Source of the DNA: Margaritifera margaritifera
Taxonomy: Eukaryota > Mollusca > Bivalvia > Unionida > Margaritiferidae
Assembly (NCBI GenBank): GCA_029931535.1
Contig: JAQPZY010001695.1
Location: forward strand, 1,981,001 to 2,045,000
Length of the DNA stretch: 64,000 nucleotides
Direction: 5' to 3'
Below the pieces are notes generated by a model, which saw only the letters and a program-made list of their open reading frames with translations, ran no database searches and was not told the DNA's origin. Below are positions 1-11,589 of this stretch, piece after piece. Every line of letters starts with the position of its first letter. Position 1 is the stretch's first letter. Made by a program: the position numbers and the translations under genes.

Positions 1-254
1 CAAGAGTACCTCGAATGGGATTGTTCTTCAACGGGGCAAAATAAATTTCCAGGAATTAAAGATAAAACCATTTTTTCCTTTTAGCTGCTAACTGTTGAAA
101 CCATCTCTGATATTCTTCAGCAACATCGAGATTTTCAAATTAGCTGCTGTGGTGGACATATTAGATGTCAGATTGGCACCTTTTTCATTTAGGATCAATT
201 AGACATCATTAGAAGTATTAAGGTGAAAATCCCATGTCAAAAAGACCATCTATT

Positions 255-431
255 CAAGGAGTTTGGTTTGGTGCTTTACGGCACAGAAACACAAGTAGGT
301 TATTTAGTGCCGAGGTAATTGGAATAAAGTGTCTTGCCCAAAGACACACCACAGTAGCTGACCCAGCCTTGTCCAATGGTAGGATTCGAACTTGCACCCT
401 TTTGGTCGTGAGTCCGCCATGCTAACCACAA
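255..431 (-). mobile_element. tRNA-derived SINE inserted in element A
   Basis: On the minus strand a tRNA-like head has an A-box-like TGGTTAGCATGGCGGACT and a near-perfect B box within GCAAGTTCGAATCCTACC. A core containing TTTGGGCAAGACACTTTAT follows, which resembles the Meta/Deu-type central domain of metazoan SINEs, and then a tail ending GCCGTAAAGCACCAAACC. Related copies lie at 5828-5985 and 27247-27430, also on the minus strand. The flanking sequence on both sides is element A, so the SINE is the younger insertion. Confidence 0.75.
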
Positions 432-999
432 AAGCAGCTAATGCATTTTCGTTTAGTACCAACTAGGTATCATAACTAGTCTATTATTGAAAACCCCATA
501 TTGATGTAGCCATCCATTTGGTAAGAGTAGAGATAACAATATTTTCAAGATGGCCACCATGGTGTCCATATTGAGGATCAATTTGCATCATTTTCATTTA
601 GGACCAACTAGACATCATAAGAGCTTTTCCGATGAAAATCCCAGGTCAAAATTACTTTCCATTTAAGAGAAGTAGCAATAACAAGATTTTCAAGCTGGCC
701 ATCATGGTGGCCATGCTGGACATCAGATCAGCATGATTTTAATTTAGGACCAACAAGACATCATAAGAATTCTGGAGAAAACCCCATGTCAATATGACTT
801 TCCATTCAGGAAGAGCAGCGATACAAATTTTCAACATGGCTGCCATTGTGGCCACACTGGACATCAGATTGGCACCATTTTCATTTAGGGCCAACTAGAC
901 ATCACAAGAAATCATTAAAGTGAAGTCCCAATGCTTATATGACCGTCCATTCAGGAGGAGTAGCAATAACAACATTTTCATGATGGCCATTGTGGCAGC

Positions 1000-1797
1000 A
1001 CATACGTGTGAACCTCCTGGATGGGAGGGTGTTTCTCCTGATTTGATGGGTGTCTCCCATCCCTCACTGAAATCTCCTGCATATGCAAAATTACCATTGA
1101 AAAATTAAATTTGTTCCATTTTTTTCACACTTTGGTTCCAGTGTAGTATATTTACAATAATACTGCCTGTGATCACTTGACTGTGAACTGGCTTAAGCAG
1201 GGAAGACACTTTAATCTCAAGCAGCATAAAACAATTACATGCCCTTTGATTCTGTCAGCAGGATAGGTTGGCTTCAGTGTTTGAAGTACGTTGAGATGAA
1301 TTATACTATGTGTGAGCAGAAGTAATTCTGAAAGGATTAAAGATGTTAATTGATTATGGTTGGGTTACTAAAGAACTCAATCAGCATAAAACAATTAACA
1401 TTACATTGACTTTCTCCGGAGGGTATATTCTGCTTCAGTTCTTAAAGTTGCTGAGATGGATTTGTCTATACTATATATGATCAAAAGTAATATGGACAGG
1501 ATTAAAAATGTTAACTGAATATTGTTGGATTACTCAAGAGCTCAAGTGGCATAAAACAGGGTTGGTGTGACTTCGGTGTTTAAGGTTTGTCAAGATGTCT
1601 AAGCATGCATTATCTCCCAATGCCAAAGCGCCAAAATCTAAGCAACAGAAATATCACACAAAATTCAATGATGGATGGAAACAAGAATTTCAGTAGTGGA
1701 ATCAAGTTTGCAGGGACAAGAATATGCATTCTGCTCTTCCTGTAAAGCTGATTTTAAAATCCGTTATGGTGGTAAGAATGACATCACGTATCTTTCA
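1000..1797 (+). mobile_element. hAT-like transposon 5' remnant with broken BED-type finger
   Basis: An ATG at 1595 opens a lysine-rich frame (MSKHALSPNAKAPKSK) that runs to a stop at 1694. After a frameshift, 1720-1794 reads EYAFCSSCKADFKIRYGGKND, a C-x2-C segment followed by a GGKND-like turn. This is the layout of N-terminal zinc fingers in hAT-family transposases of the ZBED/DUF4371 type. The frame is cut at about 1797, where element A sequence resumes. The preceding bases 1004-1200 are probably the transposon's non-coding 5' part, because 4806-5010 carries the same segment in inverse orientation. It is clearly inactive. The hAT assignment rests on motif layout only. Confidence 0.5.
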
Positions 1798-2430
1798 GTG
1801 AAAACCCCCATGTTGATATGACCATCCATTCTGGAGGAGTAGCAATAACAACACAGTGGCAACCATATTTGACTTCAGACTGGCACCATTTTCATTCAGG
1901 ACCAACTAGACATCATAAGAAGTCTTCTGGTGAAAACCCTATGTCAATATGCATTTCTGTTCATGAGTAGCAATAACAAGATTTTCAAGATGTTATTCAT
2001 TGTGGCCATATTGGATGTCAGATTGGCACCATTTTCACTTAGGATCAACTAGACATCATAAGAAGTCTTTTAGAGGAAAATCCCATGTTGATATGACCAT
2101 TCATTCAGGAGGAGTAGCGATAACAAGATTTTCAAGATGGCTGCGGTGGCAGCCATATTGGATATCAGAGTGGCACCATTAATATTTAGGACTTCTGGGG
2201 TAACGAGATCATGGGATGAATGTGTGTACAAAGTTTCATGGCAATCCTCCAAGTAGTTTCGGAGGCATAGCGACAACAAACGTGTGCTAACAGATAGATG
2301 GACAACAGACGACAGACATCAGACGATAAACAAAAAAATATTAGCATAAGCTCTTCTGGTCTATGACCATTAGAGCTAAAAAAAAACATTAATACAGTAT
2401 CTTAAAAGCAAAGTCACTGGGTTCCATATA

Positions 2431-3559
2431 CAGTGAAACCCCGCTATAACGCGCCCCGCTATAACGCGAATTCGGATATAACGCGATCGTGGCGTGGCTC
2501 CCAAAATTTCATATATTCATTCGCACAAGAACATTTTTTTTTTTTTGCAAAATACGAGAAATAGTGTATAAAATGTGTATATTACAGTATCATTTTGGGG
2601 AAGAGATCGCGTATGAATTCGAGTATAATACGTTTGTGGCATGGTTCCTGAAATTTTATATACATGTACATGTATTTTTCTCGTACACGGAAAAAAAATA
2701 ATTTTTTTTTAATAACGAGAAATAGTGTATAAAAAGTTTATTATCATTTTGGGGAAGAGATCATGTATGAATTCGATCGTGGCGTGGCTTCTGAAATTTA
2801 ACATTTTCACCAATTTCTTGAAGTATTATGCCAAAATAAACATTTTCGGAAATGTTACTTATTACTGAACCACGAGTAAAGCCAGTAAGTCTTCTCTGTG
2901 TTTGTCTTAAATTCATTATGTATACAATCATTGCTCAAACAATAGCCGACATGTTTTTCTTCTTTAACTGCATACACAACTGAGCATCAGACAATGTGGT
3001 GGTTGATAAAAGATTCTCAAGATTTAATAAACATCAAAAAACGTAAGCCGCCAACACGTGCGCTGGACTTCAATTCATCCTGTATACAATCATTGCACAA
3101 ACAATAGCCGACTTATGTTTCTTCTTTAACTGCATACACAACCAAGCACCAGACAATGCGGTGGTTGATCAAAGATTGTCATATGTGGGTGCTTATGTAG
3201 AGACTGAGCTTGGGCGGCAAGATCAAAGATTGTCATATGTGGGTGCTTATGTAGAGACTGAGCTTGGGCGGCAAGATCACAGGGAGGTCAAATAACCACT
3301 CTCTGTTACTTAGCACTGAACAAGTACAGCTGTATCAAACTCGTTGCTCAATCAAAGGGTTGTCATGTGGGAAAACAAAGACGGATCGATATCAGATAGT
3401 AAACGGTGTTGATACCCTATTCATGCTATACATTAGACGTGTATACGTTGTTCTCTGAAAAAAGTAAAATATAGTAAAACCCCGCAATAACGCGACCCCG
3501 CTTTTTCCGCGATAGAATTTTATGGACCCCAAATATCGCGTTATAGCGGGGTTTCACTG
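2431..3559 (+). mobile_element. pogo/Tigger-type non-autonomous element, copy 1
   Basis: The element is bounded by inverted ends CAGTGAAACCCCGCTATAAC and its complement (GTTATAGCGGGGTTTCACTG), with a TA dinucleotide directly outside each end (2429-2430 and 3560-3561). This is the pogo/Tigger signature within Tc1/mariner. It is 1129 bp long. Inside are several copies of CGCGATCGTGGCGTGGCT-like sub-terminal sequence and a tandem duplication of about 51 bp near 3168-3280. I see no DDE transposase motif, so it would need a transposase supplied in trans. A second copy lies inverted at 38878-39974. Confidence 0.85.
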
Positions 3560-3953
3560 TAGTATAAATAATAAGTATTTTTCAGTAATGTAAAATTTAT
3601 GAGCAACTGATGATCCATAAGACTATGAATGCAAAGTTTATTTTGTTCTCTTTCTTGTGAACTTTTTAAAATTTTACAGTAATTAGACAACAGATTTTTA
3701 AAATTGTCATATGAACTCAGAATGGCTCAAATGTTGATATGAGGTATTAAATGTGCAGAAAAACAAAAAATCCAAAGAAATTTACAACCAAATCTGGATG
3801 AATGACCTTGTATCCTTGCATGTGCTGCATCTTTGGGATCAAAGAAGGGACTGCAGAGGTGAAAAACATGCTTATTACAGCTATAACCTACTATAATTGG
3901 TCAACATACACACAGCCTCCTACTGTGAAAGGTGGAGACCAAGATATGCTGTC
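3560..3953. other. No feature recognised
   Basis: AT-rich sequence inside or downstream of KGD4 intron 2. I see no splice-bounded frame, array or TIR pair here. Confidence 0.5.
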
Positions 3954-4142
3954 ACAACGCATTGGCAGATCTAGGTCTATACCAGGGGTGCACAACATAT
4001 GGCCCGCAGGCTGCCAACACATTTTGTGTGGCCTGTGTTCTTACTTTACGCAAGTGTATTTCTGCTTTTATTATAGACACAACACTTTCTCAGTGTGGCC
4101 CACTTAGTTCCAATCAAGTCAATTATGGCCCATGCAAACATG
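3954..4142 (+). mobile_element. hAT-type MITE inserted in a double-hairpin MITE fragment
   Basis: Bases 3954-3982 (cgcattggcagatctaggtc) match part of the double-hairpin MITE described at 17774. At 3983 begins CAGGGGTGCACAACATATGG followed by GCCCGCAGGC, a sequence style typical of hAT/Charlie-like ends. The candidate right end is near 4142. The flanking 8-mers GTCTATAC (3975-3982) and GTCTACAC (4143-4150) match at 7 of 8 positions, the target-duplication length expected of hAT elements. The inverted ends are only partly similar, so the exact right border is uncertain. Confidence 0.5.
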
Positions 4143-4150
4143 GTCTACAC

Positions 4151-4805
4151 CGTTCATTCTATTTATTAATGATCAGGAATATCAATATTTCATAGCGATA
4201 CAATACCGGTATATTGTATCACCATCCCTTTATGGCAATATACACAATACAGCCACAGAACTTCAGGTGATTATTTCAATTGGAATTAACTGGCCTAGCT
4301 TCTTTTATATACTATATCAATTTTCTTCTGAATTTTGTCATATTACTTATAGTTTTGATAATAAAATACATTTTGCATTTATTCAAATGTTTAAAAACAA
4401 GTAATACAAAGGTGGAAATGAATTGTGATGACAAAATGAAACTCCTCATGTGTTATTACATAAAACAAACTCTGGATATATATCATGATACAAATCATAT
4501 CGGGACTAGGGGTGAAATGATTCACTGACATATTGATGCATATATAATTTTGCCGCTTCAATACACATATTGATACTAAAGGTGGAGAATTGATTCAAAA
4601 TTATATCGACCTTATCAAAGTTACTTTCAATCTTCAACGGTTATGATAATTATTAGTCGTTTGCCTCTTTATTCTTAATGTGTATTGATATGTATCATAT
4701 CATATGTTGTGTATCACGAATTACTACTGATCACACATTTTATAATGCAAGCATTAGTTTTAGGTTATTGTCTGTTGAATTAGCAATTAAAGTATCATGC
4801 TGACA
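4151..4805. other. AT-rich sequence, no gene recognised
   Basis: Contains short frames with no splice support, and a local palindromic stretch around the two ATAC/GTAT-rich runs at 4198-4222. Nothing else can be supported. Confidence 0.5.
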
Positions 4806-5010
4806 GTCATGTGATCACAGGAAGTCGTACCAGAAATATACTACACTGGAAACAAGGTGTAAAAAAAACCAAGAAAAATGTCTGTTCCAGAATTTTTTAA
4901 TAATAATTTTGAGTATGCAGGAGATTTCAATGAGTGATGGGAGAGACAGGAGTCACCCCTCATCTCAGGAGGAAAAACCTCTTGGTCGGGACGTTCACAG
5001 TATGTGTGAT
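4806..5010 (-). repeat. Inverted copy of the 1004-1200 segment (hAT-like 5' part)
   Basis: Read on the minus strand it contains TTGAAATCTCCTGCATACTC, then TTTCCAGTGTAGTATATTTC, then CTGTGATCACATGACTGT. The same order of near-identical phrases runs forward at 1070-1190. The shared length is about 190 bp. No BED-finger coding follows in this copy, so it is a fragment of the same element family. Confidence 0.65.
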
Positions 5011-5429
5011 CTTGGCAGATCCTGGGTTCATACAACTGTTGGTAAAAAAGATTCCAGACTTTTTCCAGACTGGTTTGCAATTTTTTCCAGACCCCTCTGG
5101 CACATGTATTCAAAGTCTGTGTCACTATAAATGAGCAAGTGGTATCTTCATGATCTAAAATTGTATCCACCAATCACAAGTGGGTTATAGGTCATGTGTT
5201 TCTCGACACCCGCATTGAACTGGTTTACAGTATCTGACACCCCATCCAACCCCGCAAAGATAAACATCAGTGCAACACATGAACGAGTTCAAGAAACAAA
5301 CAAAGAATTAAACACAGCAACCCGAAATTCCATACTTTTTCCAGACCTTTATGGCAAAATCTAAATTTGTGCATATTTTTTCCATGTCTGGAAAAAGCAC
5401 TCTTTTTTCACATACTTTGTATGCACCCT

Positions 5430-5480
5430 GCAGATCTGGGTCTATGCTGTTTGTGGTTGGGTGCATAAGATACAAGAATA
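5430..5480 (+). mobile_element. Truncated double-hairpin MITE (right end only)
   Basis: GCAGATCTGGGTCTATGC, then GTTTGTGGTTGG and a degenerate end, match the last 50 or so bases of the 217-bp MITE family. The left two-thirds is missing. Confidence 0.55.
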
Positions 5481-5724
5481 AATGCCATGTTTTCTGTATG
5501 AATACAAGTAGAGTAACCACCTTACCCTTACCATCAGCAAATGCATGCTTTCCACAAGAGATTAAATACAAGTTGAGGAGTCGCCTCACCTAACCATGTT
5601 TTCTGCAAGAATATAAGTACAATTTGAGTAACCACCTTACCCTTACCATCAGGAAAATGCCATGTTTTCTGTAAAAATGTAAGTACATGTACAATTCAAG
5701 TAACCACCTTACCCTTAACACCAG
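5481..5724. repeat. Imperfect triplicate duplicating the KGD4 exon 2 donor
   Basis: Three imperfect copies of a 57-114 bp unit contain aaccaccttacccttac and catgttttctg. The right-most copy overlaps the real end of KGD4 exon 2, so on the minus strand each unit repeats the donor GTAAGGTGGTTAC and brings an acceptor-like ACAG or GCAG before AAAACATGG. One resulting pseudo-exon would be 5668-5647 (22 nt, minus). Confidence 0.65.
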
Positions 5725-5770
5725 CCTTTCTGGTGGGAAACTTGATCTGAGGTACATGAGGCTTCACTGT
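5713..5770 (-). CDS. KGD4: KGD4/MRPS36 coding exon 2 (2-oxoglutarate dehydrogenase adaptor)
   Basis: On the minus strand the pyrimidine-rich acceptor CTTTTTTCCAG precedes a 58-nt exon encoding TVKPHVPQIKFPTRKAGVK plus one base, followed by the donor GTAAGG. Human KGD4 (MRPS36) has VKPHTPLIRFPDRR at the same place, so the VKPH-P-I-FP core is conserved. The family is a short mitochondrial protein of about 100 residues that tethers the E3 subunit (DLD) to the E2/E1 core of the 2-oxoglutarate dehydrogenase complex. It was first listed as a mitochondrial small-ribosomal protein. The exon begins in phase 0, fitting exon 1, and ends with one base of the next codon. The next exon, expected to carry the conserved C-terminal half, was not found between 1 and 5700 and probably lies outside the window. 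Confidence 0.85.
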
Positions 5771-5827
5771 CTGGAAAAAAGAGAACATCAAATAGAGGAC
5801 ATGAAGCATGAAGATCAACTGTTTGAC

Positions 5828-5985
5828 TGATTGGTGTTTAACAGCACATATACACATGAAAACTTGAATCTTTCTGCAGCAACTGGAGTAAAGTGTCTAG
5901 CCATGAGACAAAGGGGACTGACCCAGCTTGTTCTGGAGAGAATTTAAACCTGCATCCTTCTAGTCATGAGTTCAGTCATTGCTGT
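5828..5985 (-). mobile_element. tRNA-derived SINE, diverged copy
   Basis: On the minus strand GATGCAGGTTTAAATTCTC stands where the B box is in the 255-431 copy. ACAAGCTGGGTCAG and GCTAGACACTTTACTCCA follow in the same order. It lies in KGD4 intron 1, about 60 bp upstream of exon 2. Confidence 0.6.
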
Positions 5986-8900
5986 AAAGTGCCTCAGTAT
6001 TACATAGTCCCCAATATAACACAGTCCCTAATATCACGTGTATGTGGTCTATTTTTCCATTTAATGTAATGAGGTTACCTTTCTTATTACATGGTATTTT
6101 TCATAGTTCCCATAAACAGTGTTATAGTGAAGGAAAACTCACAGCTCATAGTAACATACATTTAGGTCATAGGGAAAAAAGGGTTCTAGGGTACAATGTC
6201 TTTCTGTTTACCAGACAATACAGTGGCAGTCTGAACGGGATCAGTTCCCACCCCCACCCACCCCAACAACACCAACCATTTTAGGTTAAAATAGTAAAAG
6301 TTGCAGTCAAAACACAGAAAGTTGCAGATTTAAAAAAAAAAAATCACCCACTATTTAAAATAGAAACCTCTATGAACAATCTCTGGTGCTACCCCAACTT
6401 TCTAAACCTTTAAAACAAAATTTAAAATTAAATTCTAATACTATTTATATCCATAATAATGTCTTTGCTACAGAAAAAGTGATAACTATGTCTCACTATC
6501 TGCCATGAAAACTAAACCTGTTTATTTTTTTTTAAATTGTCTGTTCAATGTTAAGGCCTGCAAAGACATGGACATATATAAGCATCATGAAAACAAACCA
6601 AATTTTCTATTTTCTTTTTTTATTGAACATAGCAACAAATACTCTTGCAGAGTCAATTCTAGGATGTGGAATTGTAGGATTTATGATAATAACTCAAAAC
6701 AGTGCCAAAAAATCAATGGAAAGTGCAAAAATAGTACATTATATTTGCAAGACCTACCATTATTTCTTTGTTATATCCCTCCTATATTTAGAAAATTTCC
6801 CCTTTTTCTAATAAATGGGGTAATTTCCCCCTACATTTTTATATCGTATCTATCACACCAACAATTTTACTCTGGTTTAAATTTTATGAGCATTTTGTCT
6901 TTGCTTCATGCAGGAATTTGCTTTTTGTACTCTAATAGATAAGCCTGTAACCTTTATCAAAATTTTAAACCTGTACATGGTATATGATAACCAAAAGAAT
7001 ACAGTTGAATTTAACTGATTTGGAATGCAACCCTTCCCCAATCTTTAAGTTAGGCTTACAGCTATTTATATGTATGACACTGGAAATGTGTGGTGCATAA
7101 CATACTTGCTCAACTTGCAATTGTTTCATTTTCTCTACGTCTTTTACTTCATATTATGACAGGATTCAGTTTGTAAAACATATCTTTGTTGAATATTGAC
7201 AATTTCTGTAAAACCTCCTTAGGATCATCATGATATTGCTACATATATGTACTTGATACAAAAATGACAATGCAGCAACCATATGTTCTGCCTGGAAATG
7301 GGCATAGGATGCTTTGATTGAATCTACAATTACTATGAAGCTCTGGCTTACAAACTTTAAATGTTTCTTTAAAATAACATGTTACTCATAAAAAGTTGTG
7401 GGGGTTTTTGTTAGCATTATTTGTAAATCAACCTAATGTGTCGTGTGGTACATCCAAATTTCATCAACTTTGGCTTTTTCCTCGCAATGCCAGATTTGAT
7501 TTGAAAGTGATCCACACTTTACAAAAAGAATTGCAGTCTAGAAAAATCCTACTTAACAGTCATCTTAAGCCGAGATGTGGAAATATATAATTTAATTTGA
7601 AAGGGTACTTCCTGTGCCGCTGACAACCACATGCATGTTCCTTTACAACGTTATCTTATCTCTTCTTTAACCGACTTTGGCATTCCTCTGCTCTCATCGC
7701 ATTTCAACCAAATGAAATGTATGTCAACGGAACTTGAAAATGCTTGTGTCAGAATTTGATTCCATTACGAAAAAGACATCAGAGTAAGTATAGTCCGACT
7801 TAAGCAATTAGATTTTATTTTCTGGAAAAGTGTCAATATGGGCTGCCAAATGTGTGCGATATTCCTGAAAATTTGGCCTCTATTTTCTCTGTCAGTCGAC
7901 CGTTTATTTAAGGAGTAAGAGATCGACCCAAACAACATAAATATCATAAATATCAGGGTAGACGTGTTACATTGTAGGATCGTCCCACACCCTATTTTGA
8001 CGCTACCCTATTTTGACGCAGTGTCATAAACTCCCAGTTTTCGAGAAAACGCATCTTTCAATGATGTCACAACCACAACATTAATGTACACTGATCAACA
8101 TCAAGTCACACAGACAGAATTTTTTTAGAAAATCCTATCTTTATCGGTTGTGAAATGAAACAAAGACACATACCATGAAAAAAACGCCATTTCACTAATT
8201 CTCTTTTTTTCAACCAGCAAGTCCTCATAAAAATCCTTACTAACTATTCTGACATGGCAAATCAACTTCCCGCCATAATAGGCATCCAGTCTGCTACTCA
8301 ACATGTGTTAGCAACGTGACTCACAGCTGATAACTGCATCAGTAACACTGTTTAGAAAGGTGTACAATGTTATACAGTTTCATGTGGATCTGTCATAACT
8401 GATTTTCAGAGGTGGTTATTTGTTATTATAATTTGTGGAAATTTACAAGAAACATATACTTTTACGATATATTTCATAAATTAAATTAGTATCCTTTACA
8501 TTTTTGCTTATTTAAATCAAAGTATTAGGATTTTTTATCTGATAATTAAGCAATTTTAATTTAATAGTAAATTTTCAATAATCTTTTAAGACATTCTTGA
8601 CGTTTAACTTGTTTTGACCAATTTATTTTTTTAAGATTTGTTGATAATGGCACGAATGATAAATAATGAAAATAAAACCTTCTCCTGTAATTTTATGTCT
8701 TCTGTCTTTGATTATTTGCATTCTGGATAAATAAGTTGTGAAGGATGCAAAACAGTTTAGATGTTCCAAAAACAGTACATTCAAAGATTGGGGTTCTGCA
8801 TGTTCACAATGCCAATTAAGTATTGGGTAAAAGGTCACATGCTGAATCTAATTATTTTATAATTATAACTACACAATTTTATAATAATACCATCATGATT

Positions 8901-9399
8901 TTTCCAAATTTTATTCTTTTTCCTTTCAAGACAAAATCTGTACCAAAACCAAATTAATGATAAATGTAAGAAAAGTTTAGGAATGCCAAGTTAAATTTCT
9001 GTCTGTAATTTTTCCCATAAACTTGAGTTTTCTATCTCCTATTGATGTTCCTCTGTAATATAGTTTTTTTCCCCACGCATATGTACAATGGTGTCACTAA
9101 TAGAATAGACTTCTGTGAAGTGCGTCATAATGGATGACGTAATACACAAACTTTCCGACGAGGGGTCGTCTGGTTGAAAGCATGCAAGGAAGAGTATTAG
9201 GGAATATATCATTGTCATTTATTTTTTATGCATGCTTTGCTAAAATAACTAATGTTTCTATACTAATGAAACGTATCACTATGAAAAGAGTATATTTCTG
9301 AAAAGGTGAAAGTAAGTTCTTAAGTGCGTCAAAATAGGGGAGTCCAGGAGACTATACTTTCCCCCTTTTTACTGGGCAGAAACAAGTGCCTGTGTATCA
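5986..9399. other. KGD4 intron 1, no other feature recognised
   Basis: AT-rich intronic sequence. Bases about 6001-6200 contain degenerate phrases like those of TA-flanked MITEs (cataacac, gttatagtg), but I cannot place ends. A CRE-like TGACGTAA sits at about 9135. No coding exon with both splice sites was seen. Confidence 0.5.
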
Positions 9400-9532
9400 T
9401 AAGGTTAATATCTCGCGAATTTTTACTTATTATGCATACCTTTAAAAGATCATTTTGTGAGGTACTTTTAAAGGTATTCATAATAAGTAAACATTCGCGT
9501 CCATTCGCAAGATTTTGGTACCAGGGCGACAA
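9400..9532 (+). repeat. Foldback element copy 1, in KGD4 intron 1
   Basis: The left arm TTAATATCTCGCGAATTTTT, then ACTTATTATGCATACCTTTA, faces a complementary right arm around 9465-9516 across an 18-base loop (about GATCATTTTGTGAGGTAC). A very similar element lies at 13498-13632. The arms contain TCTCGCGA and CGCG motifs. It begins about 210 bp inside the first intron of KGD4. Confidence 0.75.
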
Positions 9533-9742
9533 CTAATATGCGGCGATAACTGGTCCACTGCCAGTATACTTTTTAATTTCGTTTGACGTTTGTATCGAGC
9601 CCAGTTGCCTTGCTTTAGCTTTATCTGACGTCCACGAAATTCGATTTACCGTTCATGATTTATTCTGCATTGTTATTTAAAACTATCTGACCTAAAATTG
9701 CAACTAATACCATCTATTCAGCATGTGTAGCTAGACACTCAC

Positions 9743-9769
9743 CCTTACAACTCTGGCTGCTGTGGCCAT
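9743..9769 (-). CDS. KGD4: KGD4/MRPS36 coding exon 1 (start codon)
   Basis: On the minus strand ATG at 9769-9767 opens nine codons, MATAARVVR, followed by the strong donor GTGAGT. Human KGD4 begins MASASRVVQ, nine residues before the conserved VKPH segment, so length, sequence and phase 0 junction all agree with exon 2 at 5770. The intron is 3.97 kb. No in-frame ATG fits better upstream, so this start is the natural choice. The protein acts in mitochondria, and the basic, alanine-rich start suits import. The gene is divergent from KATNAL2, with 3.5 kb between the start codons. Confidence 0.85.
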
Positions 9770-10423
9770 CGTGACAGACGACTGAAGGTGAAAGAAGAGT
9801 TACAAAAGGGGAAAGAACTCTGTTTTCTTTACTGTATCATAACAGCAATCCGTCTAAACGTACCGTTAGATATGTCGGCGACCGTCCAATTTGACCATAG
9901 ATGTATGTCCTTGAAAATGAAAACGCCAATATTTTATTACGAATGTAAATGTCACAATATAAAATGTAAAATATACATACAAGAAATTAATATATTTCAA
10001 CATAAAATCATAAATAGAAATCCTGAATACTCGGATATAGTCTTTAGTCGGGAATGGATGTGGGAGGGGAAGAAAAAGAAAATCTAGAAACAAGGAGCAT
10101 ATATAGTATAATAGTCAGTTATATAACCTAAAGTTTGTTTCGTGTATATTTGTTGTTATTTACAGGAACCGAAAACAAGGGGTGGGGTGGTATCAGATAA
10201 TGTCACGTGATATTTTGATAATTATACAAAAACCTATATATAGTGCACTTGCTTAATTCAAATTTTCATATAGATAAAATCGAGAAAAAAAATATACCAT
10301 AACACATAAAGTATAACCTCGTATAACTTATTTCTAAGTATAAAACTATGCGTACATCACAATATTTTCGGAAATACGCGAGGAAATTGAATTTAGTAAA
10401 TAAATGGTGTGGGGTTCGTATGA

Positions 10424-10460
10424 GCGCGCGCGCGCGCGCGTGTGTGTGTCTGTGTGTGTA
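10424..10460. repeat. Alternating CG/TG microsatellite
   Basis: Seventeen bases of alternating G and C run into a TG tract with one C interruption. The whole run alternates purine and pyrimidine, a composition known to favour Z-DNA. It lies about 650 bp upstream of the KGD4 start codon. Confidence 0.9.
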
Positions 10461-11589
10461 CAAACTGTGCTGAAGTACATTAGACAAACACTGATTCGCG
10501 AAAACTTAATGTTTCGAATTGAGTGCATTTATTTAATTCCCCAAATTTAATGGAGCTAAGTTAACATGGTTTACAGTATTTTTAATGTGCTGTGTATTAA
10601 CGGTTTTGTTAATGGATGTTTAACTACTCGAAATAATGTTTCAGTATGTTGCGTGGAGCATTATAATATATTATGTAAGTAGTAATGTGGGATGATATGA
10701 GGACAATAGGAATTTAACATTAGGCCGCCATTTTGAAGATGTATGGGGACAATGGGAAATGTAATATATATATATTGCATTAACAGTTTCCAGCCCTTTC
10801 TTAAATTGAAACTTAAAATCATTATTTTTATCATATGTATTAATCAATTCATTAATCATTAATTAAAAATTCCTGCAAAAAATCTTTGAAACACAACTCA
10901 TTAACGTAACACCTCTATACTATCTCTATTCAGAATTATGCACACCTTTAAATATTGGAACATTCACCCTTTACTAGACGACATATGAAAATAGCAATTA
11001 TCAAGTATTGCATTACAAGGTTTACTTAAAATAGGACAATGTGTATCTTGTTAGACAATAAAGAACTCATTAATCATCTCACATCTTATTTTGTTTATAC
11101 GTCAAAGTAATACTTCAGCACCCCAACCACACTAAAAAAATAATATTTAAAAATGGGGTTATACACTAATCCGCGTGCTTATTCAGCTCTTATGCCTGGG
11201 GCTTTCGTGCTGAGATGGCATGGTCACATACCGCTTCAAACAAAAGACGGGGGGCGGGAGTGAAAACAAGAGTTGCTATGTAATTTTTGCAAATAATTCT
11301 TGCTTTTATCGGCATTTAAGTAAAGAAATAGAGAGCACTCCAACCATTGTTTGTGATTGTACAAAAGTGTGTTTGTGGGTATAGTGTGTGTATATTTCTA
11401 GCCTTTTTCTCTTCTTACACTTCTTTTCTAGGATTATAGGAAATATAAGGGTGGTAGGGAGTGTTCATTTCTTTATAAGCGAATGGTAGGAAAGTTATAG
11501 GGGGTTAGGGGTAGTAGGGGGATTTAGTTCTATTTTTAAGGGGTTTCACTTCTATTTCATTCCATTCTTTTACACCCTACACTGTGCTG

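Larger units (their letters stand above)
1..2379 (-). repeat. Composite element A, copy 1 (about 130-bp internal repeats)
   Basis: Read on the minus strand, it starts with a segment containing GGTCATAGACCAGAAGAGC (about 2345-2379). It continues as degenerate units of about 130 bp carrying phrases such as GGTCCTAAATGAAAATGGTG, GGCCACCATG and ATCTTGAAAATCTTGTTAT, and ends near base 1 with a tail about 130 bp long containing AGAGATGGTTTCAACA and GAATTCCTGGAA-like sequence. The same head, unit and tail occur at 45221-46531 and 49017-50893 in the opposite orientation, so this looks like a defined element with a variable repeat core rather than a random satellite. It is interrupted by a SINE (255-431) and by a hAT-like remnant (about 1000-1797). 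The family is unnamed here. Helitron-like non-autonomous elements with tandem cores are known in bivalves, but I see no decisive Helitron end. Confidence 0.7.

Noticed and set aside
1..5480. KGD4 exon 3 on the minus strand
   Set aside because: I looked for the conserved C-terminal half (LP-KYRRK and RGGPE-like motifs) and found none, so it must lie left of the window.
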